Source of the DNA: Rhipidocladum racemiflorum | Lineage: Eukaryota; Streptophyta; Magnoliopsida; Poales; Poaceae | Assembly (NCBI GenBank): GCA_036346355.1 | Contig: CM070584.1 | Location: 26,816,039 to 26,880,038, forward strand | Reading direction: 5' to 3' | Length of the DNA: 64,000 nucleotides | Notes under the pieces: generated by a model | Seen by the model: the letters and a program-made list of their open reading frames with translations, nothing else | What the model was told of the DNA's origin: nothing | The model's database searches: none | In this document: positions 54,801 to 64,000 of the stretch, piece after piece | Numbering within the stretch: position 1 is the stretch's first letter | Layout: the number at the start of each line of letters is the position of its first letter | Made by a program: the position numbers and the translations under genes

Positions 54801-57795
54801 AATTAAATCATACATTGCATGCATGTGAACTATTTTCGCAAAACTAGCTAGTATTGGACTGGAGGTATTTAAATACAGATTCCGCAAGAGTTAACACTAA
54901 TACTTATTTCTATATTTTAACTCATATTCCAATCATTTATACATTAAGGCAAGATTACATACAAACATGAATTTAACTTAAGAAAACATGGAATATGGTT
55001 GTGATAGTCTAATCTGGTCCTAGGGATCATTTTCACTATATTTGGAATCTGCACAATTTGTTTATCACCATTTAAGCTGCTAATGCATTGAGAAGCAACA
55101 TAATGCAAACTTAGCACAACTAATCTCAAATCTAAACATTTTTACATACATGCATTGCATAAGATCTAAGGAACCTAACAAGGTTTGTTTCATCAATTTT
55201 GGAGTTCATTTACTCTAATTCTACACATGGCATATTTCAAACCTAGTATTTAAATTTGGATCTACAATTTAAACAGAAGACAAATATTCAATAATTTTGC
55301 ATGAAAAGGTTGTCTACTGTCTAATCAACACTAGGAATTCAGTTGCACCTAAATTGAACCATAATTGTACAAGTTACGCATATTTAAATATCTAGCAACA
55401 TAGAAACATATTTAACTAAAAACAACTCTAAAACAAGTTAAGATCTAAATATTTTATACATAGTTGGGTCCCTGAGATCATAAAGATTCTAACGGAATTA
55501 GTTTCACTCTAATCGGAGTTCATTTGCATAATTTAAATATTTAGCACCTTTCTCACCCTTGTATTTAAATTTAAATTTTGATTTCAAACAGAGGTCAAAC
55601 ATTCAATATTTTTGCGCAACTAGACACTAGAGATCGAAATATGAATTTAGAAATTTATTTTGCATTATTTGGATATTCCTAGAAAAAGATATGGGAGGAT
55701 GAATTAAAAAGGGGGCAAAAATGAAAAATATTTGGCTGATGTAGGGATCGATCTCAGGACCTGAACCAGACGCTAGTGCACCTCCAATGAGCTACGTTGT
55801 TGCTGTTTTTATTGGTTAATTATACATGCACATCTAAACAAGGTTAATTGAGCTTGATTAAATACTACCTACGTGCATTTAGATTCAAAAATTAATCAAA
55901 TTAAGATCATCTTTTGAATTGGACTTGAGTTACAATGGTTAAGAATTTTTCTTCAGACTTGTGAGTTCTGGACTAACTCATCTAGTTGATCCAAATAAAA
56001 GTTCATAGCACACGATTTCTAGAGCTCAGTAATTAATTTTAGGATCAGGCTAACTAAGGTGGGACCATATGGCAGGGATAGGGAGTAGAATAGAAGAAAT
56101 GCTTACGCTTAACAATTATTAGTTGTGACTGTGGCCTACCGATTTGTGCTGGGCGCAAAACACAGGAGACCACAGAATGCATGCATACAGGGCTGCTCGG
56201 TGGTGGTTCTGACGGACGTGGCCGGCGGCGAGGCAAATGTAAGCAACCACAGGGAGGCGCCAGAATGGGACGGCGAGAGCACGGGGAAGCTGTAGGGGGT
56301 AGCGACCGGAGTTGAGGTGACCCGAGATGGTGGTGCAGTGAGGAGGAACGACGGCGACAGCAGGCTCCCGTGGCGGCGACAGTACGGCAAAGATTCAACC
56401 GAATTGGTTTGGGGATTTTAATCCTTGCGGGGTGGAGAAGCAATTGATAAGTTTAATTGTGAAATGGTGTTGCCAGGATGATGATTGGCCGATGGCTTGG
56501 GCGGGTGAACTTTCGGCTGGAGCCAAGCAGGGACAGTGAGATGGAGCAATTGGAGTTTCGGGAGAGGCATACAAGTATGTGGGCACTACCAGAGTTCTTC
56601 TCGATAACTTGTAGGCAGTGGGAGGCGGTTTGATTGGGAGTTTGGCTGGAGATTGAAGAAGCGAGGACTGATGCTCACGGTGATCTCGGGTGCTCCCCTT
56701 TTAGGCGGCTATGGAGAATGCTACGGCAACAAACACGGAGGAAATCAATGGCGCGGGGTGGTCACCGGAATTGAGGAAGGAGATGGCGCACGGCTTGGGC
56801 TGGCGCTGTAGAGGCTTGGCCGGCTCTAGGGAAGAAAGCCCAATCCAGTGAGAGGGAGAGCTAGAGTAGAAGGGAACGAGTTCTTCCTGGTTATGGCTAC
56901 GGGTGAAAGGAGGTTCTGGGAAGGAAGGGGAACGGCGTGAGGGCTTCGACCGGCTCTATGAAGTGCAACGGCTTGGTTGAGTGCAGCGAGCAGTGACTCC
57001 AGGAAGACTTTGCCGGCATGGCGATGGAACGGGGCATGGCGATGAACAGACAGGCGTCGGGTCAGTCACTGGTGAGGCATGGCCATGACGCTGGAGCAGG
57101 TGAGTAGTTGGAGCGAGGAGTGGTTGTGTCCGTCGGGCAAAGGGAGGAAACAAGAGGGGAGCTCCTCTGCCTCGCGCGAGGAGAGAAGGAAGAACAGCAG
57201 AGGGAAGAAAGAGGAGAGGGCGCGGCTGACTGGTGGTCCCGGGACCGCAAGCAGAGGGAGAAGGAAGGGCTGGGCGGCTTTGCTTTGGTTCAGCTCTCCC
57301 TTCCGACAACAGCAACAGGGGCAAGTAACTTGAGGGTCATTTCAAGTAGACAAAGTTGCAACCTTTAGACCAAGGCCAGGAAAAGATCAAACAATCATAC
57401 AGCAAATCCACAAACCTTATTGTTCCAATTTACGTACCTATTTATTTGATTATTTATTTGGCTTTGGGAGGTTGTTGCAAGCTAAGGTGTTATGGTAAAA
57501 GTTTTATTACCTAATTGCTTCTACTATTTTACTTCTACACTTTCACTTTTTAGCTCTTTACCATTTTACCAAATGCAATTATTACTTTTCTTTTTGAAAC
57601 TAAGTCCAAATTAAAGAGCTAAACTTATAAATCTAGATTTTTGGTTCAAACAAAATTTTGAAACGCACATTTTCTGCTAGGCCAAATTTCGGGATGTTAC
57701 AGAGGCGGTGCCGCCGACAGTGATGGCGGTGAAGGTACGTACCTTGACTCCACAAAGGAGTCAGAGCGCGCGGGAGAAGGAGGAGGCGTTGCCAT
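51867..57795 (-). pseudogene. Reading frame of the CACTA element, split by a solo LTR
   Basis: The frame starts with ATG at 57795-57793 (MATPPPSPARSDSF), is interrupted by the solo LTR 52195-57701, and continues from 52194. With the LTR and one duplication copy left out, it stays open for 138 codons to 51867, with a nuclear-type basic-acidic segment TRKRAREDEVEEDEEEEDTV. From about 52030 a different phase reads SSVGGSTPLTSEEDD and DVDTMNVDSDPSS to a stop at 51914, which looks more natural, so a one-base shift probably lies there. There is no transposase domain. It may be an accessory protein of the element or a captured exon; function unknown. Confidence 0.45.
52195..57701 (-). mobile_element. 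5.5-kb solo LTR, gypsy type, nested in the CACTA frame
   Basis: On the minus strand it begins TGTAACATCCCGAAATTTGG (57701) and ends GGTTCCTCACA (52195). It is flanked by a perfect 5-bp duplication GAGGC (52190-52194 and 57702-57706). There is no PBS, polypurine tract or pol. Near 52530-52580 it has the GGTGAGTACATTGCGTACTC block also seen (as complement or variant) in the other long LTRs. 56050-57330 is GC-rich with several open frames on both strands but no recognised gene. 5.5 kb is long even for this group, so an older insertion may be hidden inside (for example the GC-rich part). Confidence 0.8.
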
Positions 57796-58099
57796 AGGAG
57801 CGATCGTGCGTGAAGACACACAAGACTGCACGAGACGAGAAGAGAGACGATCAGAGAGACACTAGCTAGCTAGTAGATTAGAAGTTCTAATTGATCAGCT
57901 GCATGATCGATCGGTTTTAATATATATATAGGCGCTTGATGGTCTTCATGAAGACGAAGATACGTACGGCTGATCGATTGGTTTAATTGGTGGGATTAAC
58001 AAAGAGTCGACATTCTAATCGATTAGCTATTTAATTACCTCGATCGCATATGCATGCAACTGCTTAGTTTAAATTGGCGGGAAAGACAAGGAGGGGGCG

Positions 58100-58227
58100 G
58101 CCTTATCACAGCCGGTTCATGGCTAAAACCGTATGTGATGAGGTGCACATCACAGACGGTTTTAGCCACGAACTGTCTGTGCTGTGCTGGACCTCATCAC
58201 AGATGTTTTTTTTAAAACCGTCTGTGA
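58100..58227 (-). mobile_element. CACTA right subterminal repeats (terminus missing)
   Basis: Four copies of the CATCACAGACGGTTTT / AAACCGTCTGTGATGA motif, matching the left subterminal region at 51351-51715. The sequence then leaves the expected pattern (ATCATTTCAGC) without reaching a TAGTAGTG end, so the right terminus is truncated near 58227. Confidence 0.7.
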
Positions 58228-58235
58228 TGATCATT

Positions 58236-58840
58236 TCAGCTAAATAAGAACAGAGAGCCCCCACCGCCTTTGTATTTTTAGGGTTTTTCGAGCTATTTTT
58301 GAGTTGGCTGTGATTGATAGGCGATCTGGTGGAAAGTGACCTTGGATTTGAAGTTGTGATTGTAGATCCTTATGTTCTAGGTCATCTTGGTTAGTAATTA
58401 GTTCAAATTTGCATTGTATTTAAGATTTAGCTTAGTAAAGAGGGAAATGAAGTTGTTTTTTAGATCTAGCTTGGTGTAGATCCATTTGTTCTCTTCAATC
58501 TAAAGTAGTAATTGATTCTAATTGTATTATACTCAAGATGTAGCTAGCTATGTAAAGAAAGAATTGAAGATACTGAGTTTAACTGTAGCTTATATATAAT
58601 ATATATGTTTATATATCTATTTGTTTTTTGTGATGTAAGGAGCTATATTTTTTAGTTAATCGGCATGTTTGAATGTAGACCAAATGCATTCCTATTAAGC
58701 CAGCAAAATTCTACCTTAATTACCTATTTCCATTTGACCCAATTCGAGCGCTTCTAGCACTCTGCCATAGACTTTAGTTCTAGATCCAATTTAAGAGTTT
58801 TAGCAATCTTAGAGATAAAATATATGTCGATAATTATAGT
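58236..58840. other. AT-rich unassigned sequence
   Basis: Starts with a CCACCGCC...TAGGGTTTTTCGAG stretch resembling a plant 5' UTR, then AT-rich DNA with GATCTAGCTTGGT-type repeats. No gene was recognised. Confidence 0.35.
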
Positions 58841-58849
58841 ATTTATTTT

Positions 58850-59605
58850 ATACAATTATCATGAATCCACATAATTAGTGGATATCTCTTCATTAATTTC
58901 TTCCAGCTCCTCGTGATTCCCACAATGATAGAGTTTGGGTGTTCCGACTTTCCAAAGTTAGATTGTGCGCTCAATGATTCGCTGGTGTTATCATCTTTAG
59001 GATGGCTCACTTCAGGGATATTACCATCTCCAAGATAGTTCACTTCAGGGATTTCTCAACATCAGGTTGAGCTTCTTTCATTGTCACTAGTAGTGTTCTC
59101 ACTTGATCAGTTCTCTATTTCTGCAAACGTCTCTGTAGAATTAGGTCTTACGCACTCAATAACCTTTTGATATATTTCCACTCTTTCAGGTGTATTTACT
59201 ACATGTATATGAGATCTTGTCACTCTTTTATGATCAGTGATGGCATTTAGGAGGTTATTAGCTATTTGTTGCATATTTATTATCCTTTGAACTTCAAGTT
59301 CAGTTTCTTTAGTTCTTGGATCTAAGGACTGAATGCTAGTGACATTCCAATATATTTCCTGGCATCTTTAATGTGGTACTTATCTCTCCCCAATGCTGAA
59401 AAATTATCATCATAAAAAAATACAATTAGCGTACCGAACCGTGTACAGATCCCCTGTCGTAGGCCCTAGGTATTTAATACTTGATGGAGATTCATAACCT
59501 ACATAGATCCCCAACTTCCGGTGAGGCCCTATGGTTGTACGCTGTAGTAGAGAGTTTGGCACGTATATATCACAACCAAATTTTTCACAGATAGAAAATA
59601 CTTGG
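58850..59605 (-). pseudogene. Ty1/copia pol fragment (integrase to RT linker)
   Basis: The minus strand at 59600-59410 encodes CDIYVPNSLLQRTTIGPHRK, then LGIYVGYESPS, then TGDLYTVRYANCIF, the well-conserved end of copia integrase (the GPQRRxGIYVGY...PLTGD block). Stops and frameshifts follow; 59340-58850 is a poorly conserved linker with RKYIGMSL and ITRSWKKLM-like remnants. The fragment is cut on its 5' side at 59610 by the LTR remnant. Dead copy, not obviously part of the copia element at 1928-4638. Confidence 0.7.
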
Positions 59606-59609
59606 TTCT

Positions 59610-60589
59610 TGTTGGGACCCGAATTTGTGTGTATTCAGCACTAGTCAAGGATCACGCTAGTGCACACAGTCTCAACTTTGGTAAATATCACATTCATATA
59701 CATCGATAGTAATAAAGTACTTTAATTAAGATAACCAAACTGGTTGCTCAACCTTATGGTCGAGTTACAAGAGTACGCCACATAGGGCGAAAACTTATTA
59801 AGGAAATAAATTGCAACGGAATAAAAGCATCAACGTGGCGCCATCTAGTATACCATAGGCAACTGACTGGGCTCGCTCCCTAAATAGACGGCTCCTCCTG
59901 AAGCTCTTCCTCCAAAGCTGGCGTTGCTTCTCCTTCAACTGATGTTGTATTGTGGCAAGGGTGAGTACTTGGTACTCAGCAAGTCATGCACAGAATGCAG
60001 CTAATATTCTATATGCATGGCTTATTACAAAGGATAGGCTAACAGGTACATTTGCAGTAAAACAACATTTAACAAATAACGTAAGTAGATTCAAAAGCAG
60101 TAAAAGTAAAGGTTGTATCAATAACTTTTCCAGGAGTTAAGTAAATACTCTTCCCTATCCTAATCCACATTTCCATCAATGTCATTATTTAACCCAACCA
60201 AACTTTCCAAGTCCAAGTTGTTTTCATGAAAGTCTAACCCTTGACTGTAATCCCTGAGCAATGTCCAATGCCGCGGACACGGCTATTCGAATAGATTTTA
60301 CACTCTGCAGAGGTTATGCACTTTACCCACAAGATACAGTCAAACACCACGAAGGCGAGTGATCGTAACAAAGCATTTCAGAGACCGCAAACAAAACAAG
60401 TGAACACTTCCGGACACGTGGCTTGATCTGGGCCGTTGATTTGAAAATCAACGGTCCAGATTGGATCGCATCCCACGCGTTTTGGAATAACGCGGTTGAT
60501 CTGGACCGTTCGATTTTGATCGGACAGTCGAGATCCGATCGGTTATACCGCGTCATGGGGGCGACGCGGCATGTCCCGGCGCGCGACAC
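59610..60589 (-). mobile_element. Inverted, internally deleted gypsy LTR remnant
   Basis: In complement it matches the neighbouring LTR 60590-63973. TGTTGGGACCCGAATTTG at 59610 is the LTR 3' edge, and 60265-60350 matches the ATTCGAATAG / CCTCTGCAGAGTGTA region. After about 60360 it jumps to the GGACCGTTGATTTTCAAATC region of the LTR middle, so roughly 1.5 kb is deleted. It is cut at 60589 by the plus-strand LTR. GACAC (60585-60589) is the probable target duplication of that insertion. Confidence 0.75.
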
Positions 60590-63500
60590 TGTAACACCCC
60601 AAAATTTTACTTTTCCTAAATTCATGTGTGATTTGGCACTTTGGTGAATTTTTGGAATTTTCTGGAATTTATTTGGATTTATTTGGAATTTATTTGAATT
60701 TATTCCATATTGAAATAATTAAAGAATTTAATTTTGCAAATAAATTTTTGTTGGAAATATTTTATTTGAGTCCAAAATGACCCAAAGTATTTTCCAGAAT
60801 TTTTCTGGAATTTTTCTGAGTCATTTGCTATTTTTAATGAATTAAATGAATTACTGGGAATTATTTTAATTATTAAATCGCTGGAAAATCAAACTCGGGT
60901 CAAGTATCGTTTCATCCGATCGAGCCGAGTCGACTCGAAGTTCGAGTCCGACTCCGACCGGCCGGGCCGGCTCGACCGAAAGCCTGTCAGACGCGAGCCG
61001 TTGGATCGAGATCCAACGGCCAGCGTCATCGTTCCCGATCCGACCGAGACGGATCGCTCCGCCGTGGGCCGCCGTGTGCGTTAGGGTTTCGTGTGTTGCG
61101 CGCACGCCGAGGCACTATTTAAAGCCCCAAGGCCGCCCGTTGAAGCTCATGTCTGAAATGCGCACCTTTTCCTCGAGTTTGAGCCCTAGCCGCCGCCGTC
61201 TAGCCGCAAAAGCTCGCCAGAAGTTGCCTCTCTCTTCCACCGCGTTCCTCGACGATTCCGCCACGGCAAGCCGTTTCCGCCGCAAACCAAGACCGGATCC
61301 GAACCCCGGCCAGGCGCACTGTTGAGTGCACTCACTTGGCCGGAGACGCCCGGCGCGCCGCTGCCGTGGTCGCTATCTCGGCCAGCCGGTGAGCCAGCGC
61401 CGCTGGGCCATCGCCGTCCGAGCTCGGTGAACCGTCGATCCAAATCGGACGGTTGAGGTGAGCCCACGTTCTATCCCAACCCTAAGATCCCAGATTAGAT
61501 CGGACCGTTGGATCAAGATCCAACGGCCCATAATCGCCACGCTGCTTGTAACGTGGGTAACGTCTGAGTTAGGGTTAATTTCAACCGCTGGATCAAGATC
61601 CAACGGCTCCGATCCGCGCGTTAATCCAAAACGCGTGAAACCGAGACCCAATCCATACCGCCGGATTTTAAATCGACGGCGTGATTGCGCCACGCGTCGG
61701 GAAGCTTGACCGCCGCGGCCGCACCAGCGTGAGACGCCGACACGGCAGCGCCCGCGCGTCAGCCGGATAAAACCGCACCATGACGTCATCGCCGACGTCA
61801 CGGTGAGAACCGCTTGTCGAAATGCCCCAAAGAGCAGGCCGACGCCAAAGAATGACGTCATCTGTAGGCCCACATGTCAGTCTCACGTGGAGCCGTGGAC
61901 CGAGTCCACCGTAGACCCGAGCCAAGCGTGGACCAAGTCCATGGACCTACTGACGCCACCAGCCAATCAGGAGCCGACTTCGTGTCCATGCCGACAATAA
62001 TTAATTTCCGAAAAAAGAAAATGATTTAATAAATCGGTTTAATAATTGATTTGAATTTCAAAACTTCAAACGCTTATAACTTTTGCGTTTCAACTCCGAT
62101 TTGAGTGATTCAAATTTCTAAATTTGTATAAAATTAAGATCTACTCAAATATGAATTTTATTTAATTTTTGGACTAAAGTTTTTCTCTGTAATATTATTT
62201 AATTGATTATTTAAACTTTAATAAATCATAACTTCTGCGTTTTAACTCCAAATTTGACGATTCCAGTTTCTAAAAATCCAGAAAATTATGTTCTCTCTGT
62301 TTATGGATTTTATTTGGAGTTTTGGGATCTTTTTGCCTAGTGTTTATTTGTGTATTTGCTATTTGCACGCTTTACGAGTAGACGTTGAAGTGCCTAAGGA
62401 TTCGAGGAGAAGTGTTGACTCAGGATCCAACTCAAGACCGAGAGCAAGTACTTTTTGAAGGCAAGTTGTGCTTTGACCATGTTGATCCTATTTGAAATCT
62501 ATTTTGATTTAAACTATTGCATGCTAGTTCAATTAGAAAAATACTTGGTTTAAAACATGGGGTTAGATAAATACCAATTTCTTTGTATGACACCTTGATT
62601 ACTTAAGTATGTGCCATGACCCTTTGTCACCCTAGTTGTGGTTTACTAGTTGGACATTATTAAATTGCCAACAGGGTTTAGACCGTTGTAGTATCTTTGC
62701 TTAGACACACTTTCGTGCTCATGACATGATTTTGGACAATCAAATGCTAATATGGACTTAATGATATATTGAACCTGTTTTGGAAAAGTATCATGTGATG
62801 TTGACAGACGTGGTGCATGGTAATCAACTGGGTTTGATAAATGATTTCGACCGGGGCATGTGGCAAGAGTAATCAGTGGGCCATTGTGGCGTTGGGAATG
62901 TTGATTTGGTTCTTGGGTAGTCTTGCCCTGGTCACTCTAAGGACTTAACCTTGCAAGCCTTTGAACTGGGTCATACTTGCAACCACATGGTCGGAATGGG
63001 ACGGCCCTAGTTGACTAAGTCGCTAAGGACTCACTTGTGGAGCCTCAGGTGTCGCTTACACCGCTTGTGTGATTGTACGGGAGCGTATCGTGGCCGTGGC
63101 CAGGTACCCATCTAACGGTGTGTTGGTCCCATACTTCGCCTTGGCTAAGGGAAGGGATGGTGTAGAGCACGCATCTGAGAGGACCACCTGTGTTGTTTGA
63201 GGCTTCCGAAAGGCTTTGTTACTGAACTCGCCTTTGTGGTGTTTGACTGTATCTTGTGGGTAAAGTGCATAACCTCTGCAGAGTGTAGAATCTATTTGAA
63301 TAGCCGAGTCCACTGATCGACAATGCTCGGAATTACAATCAAGGGGTAGACTTTACGAAAATAACTTGGTTTCGAAAAGATGGGTTGGTTTAACAAGGAA
63401 GATGATGGAAATATGGTTTAGGATGGGAAAAATGTTTGTTAAACTTCTTGAGAAGTTATTTATGCTTTACTTATTTCTACTGCTTTCGAATCTACTTTTA

Positions 63501-63973
63501 TTACTTGTCAAAAGTCAAGCATCGCAAATATACCCTGAGCTATTCCTTTGTACCAAGCCATGCATATAGTATATTAGCTTGCATTCTGCAGGCATGACTT
63601 CTCGAGTACCAAGTACTCACCCTTGCCTCAACACAATACCGCTTGAAGAGGAGACTACGCCATTTGGAGGAGGAGTTCCAAGAGGACCCGTCTACTTAGG
63701 GAAGCGAGCCCGATCGGTTGCCTGGTATACTGGATGGCGCCACGGTTTATTTGATTTTCCGTTATTTCTCTCTTAATAAGTTTCGCCTTGCAAGGCATAT
63801 ATTTGTAACTTGGCCATAAGGTCAAGTAACCTTTGGTTATTTAAATAAAGTACTTATTTGGTATCGAGTGGTATGATTGTGATATTTACCAATGTTAAGA
63901 TCGTGTGCACTAGCTGCGTTCTGGACTAGTCTGAATACAGAGGGCCCGGATTTGCAAATTCGGGGTCCCGACA
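60590..63973 (+). mobile_element. 5' LTR of a plus-strand long-LTR gypsy element
   Basis: Starts TGTAACACCCCAAAATTTTA and ends GGGGTCCCGACA, 3384 bp. It is followed by a four-base spacer and the primer-binding site, so this is a 5' LTR and the coding part lies beyond the window. It includes palindromic GGACCGTTGGATCAAGATCCAAC-type blocks (61500-61660), ACTCCGATTTGAGTGATTC (62092), and the TTTACGAGTAGACGTTGAAG block (62371). It shares family with 24318-27448, 40467-41116 and 59610-60589. GC-rich open frames at 61070-61960 lack motifs and vary between copies. Confidence 0.85.
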
Positions 63974-63977
63974 GAGG

Positions 63978-63990
63978 TGGTATCAGAGCC
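63978..63990 (+). other. Primer-binding site, tRNA-iMet type
   Basis: TGGTATCAGAGCC just inside the LTR end, complementary to initiator tRNA-Met, fixes the plus-strand orientation of the gypsy element that continues past the window. Confidence 0.88.
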
Positions 63991-64000
63991 ATACTTGACT

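Noticed and set aside
56050..57330. Cluster of GC-rich open frames on both strands
   Set aside because: They lie inside the 5.5-kb solo LTR, overlap each other on both strands and show no conserved motif.
59085..59096. CACTAGTAGTG as the possible right end of the CACTA element
   Set aside because: It is about 870 bp beyond the last subterminal repeat, lacks the T-rich complement of the left terminus, and no matching 3-bp duplication is present.
61070..61960. Overlapping GC-rich open frames in the right LTR
   Set aside because: The equivalent part of the related LTR at 24600-25900 does not keep the same frames.
1..64000. CRISPR arrays, prokaryotic operons or organellar insertions
   Set aside because: No regularly spaced direct repeats with unique spacers, no ribosome-binding-site-led operons, and no recognisable plastid or mitochondrial genes were seen.

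Overview
The window is nuclear DNA from a grass (Poaceae). It has intron-containing plant genes with GT-AG introns, GC-rich first exons beside AT-rich introns, kilobase-long Ty3/gypsy LTRs beginning TGTAACACCCC, CACTA subterminal repeats, Mutator-, hAT- and PIF-type MITEs, and retrotransposon primer-binding sites matching initiator tRNA-Met. I cannot name the genus. There are no bacterial, organellar or CRISPR features. Most of the window is nested transposable elements. Only three host gene families are recognisable, and none of their copies here is intact.

Layout. 1-1952 is one copy of a duplicated segment, segment A. 1928-4638 is the 5' part of a Ty1/copia element on the minus strand (gag, leader, PBS, LTR). 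Its LTR ends 14 bp before the start codon of a 17-exon Pumilio gene of the PUM24/Puf6/PUM3 family (4653-11812). That gene is complete except for one extra base in exon 14, and its intron 15 carries a 1.85-kb non-coding LTR element with a 5-bp target duplication. 12054-17657 is intergenic, with a clean Mutator-type MITE (15505-15888) and a broken hAT transposase ending at a hAT terminus (17657). From 17658 to 38937 lies a second, 5'-truncated copy of the Pumilio gene. It is inflated to about 21 kb by a 3.06-kb solo LTR, the same intron-15 LTR element (now holding a 3.1-kb LTR piece and a decayed chromovirus that itself holds a hAT MITE), a 2.5-kb insertion with an array of about 110-bp repeats, and a hAT-like element inside exon 16. 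38938-42827 holds a PIF/Harbinger-type element, an LTR remnant and a TA microsatellite. 42828-44795 is the second copy of segment A.

45121-45531 is a hAT MITE with a perfect 8-bp target duplication. 45731-48568 carries the first four exons of a plant diacylglycerol-lipase-like gene. Its fourth exon runs directly into intron-free pieces of two unrelated genes, a NEMP/TMEM194-type membrane protein and a SAPS-domain (PP6 regulatory) protein, giving a 271-codon chimeric frame that ends at a gypsy 3' tail, polypurine tract and LTR (to 49582). 51351-58227 is a CACTA-type element whose own reading frame is split by a 5.5-kb solo LTR. The right edge has a copia pol fragment, an inverted LTR remnant, and the complete 3.4-kb 5' LTR plus PBS of a plus-strand gypsy element that runs out of the window.

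No genes cooperate in a pathway here. The main story is structural: a segmental duplication of a nucleolar Pumilio gene in which each copy has lost something the other still has, plus one exon-shuffled chimeric frame that appears to have been carried or assembled by an LTR retrotransposon. Exon boundaries come from splice consensus plus reading-frame continuity and, for the Pumilio gene, from comparing the two copies. Family assignments are by recognition of conserved motifs, not by database search.
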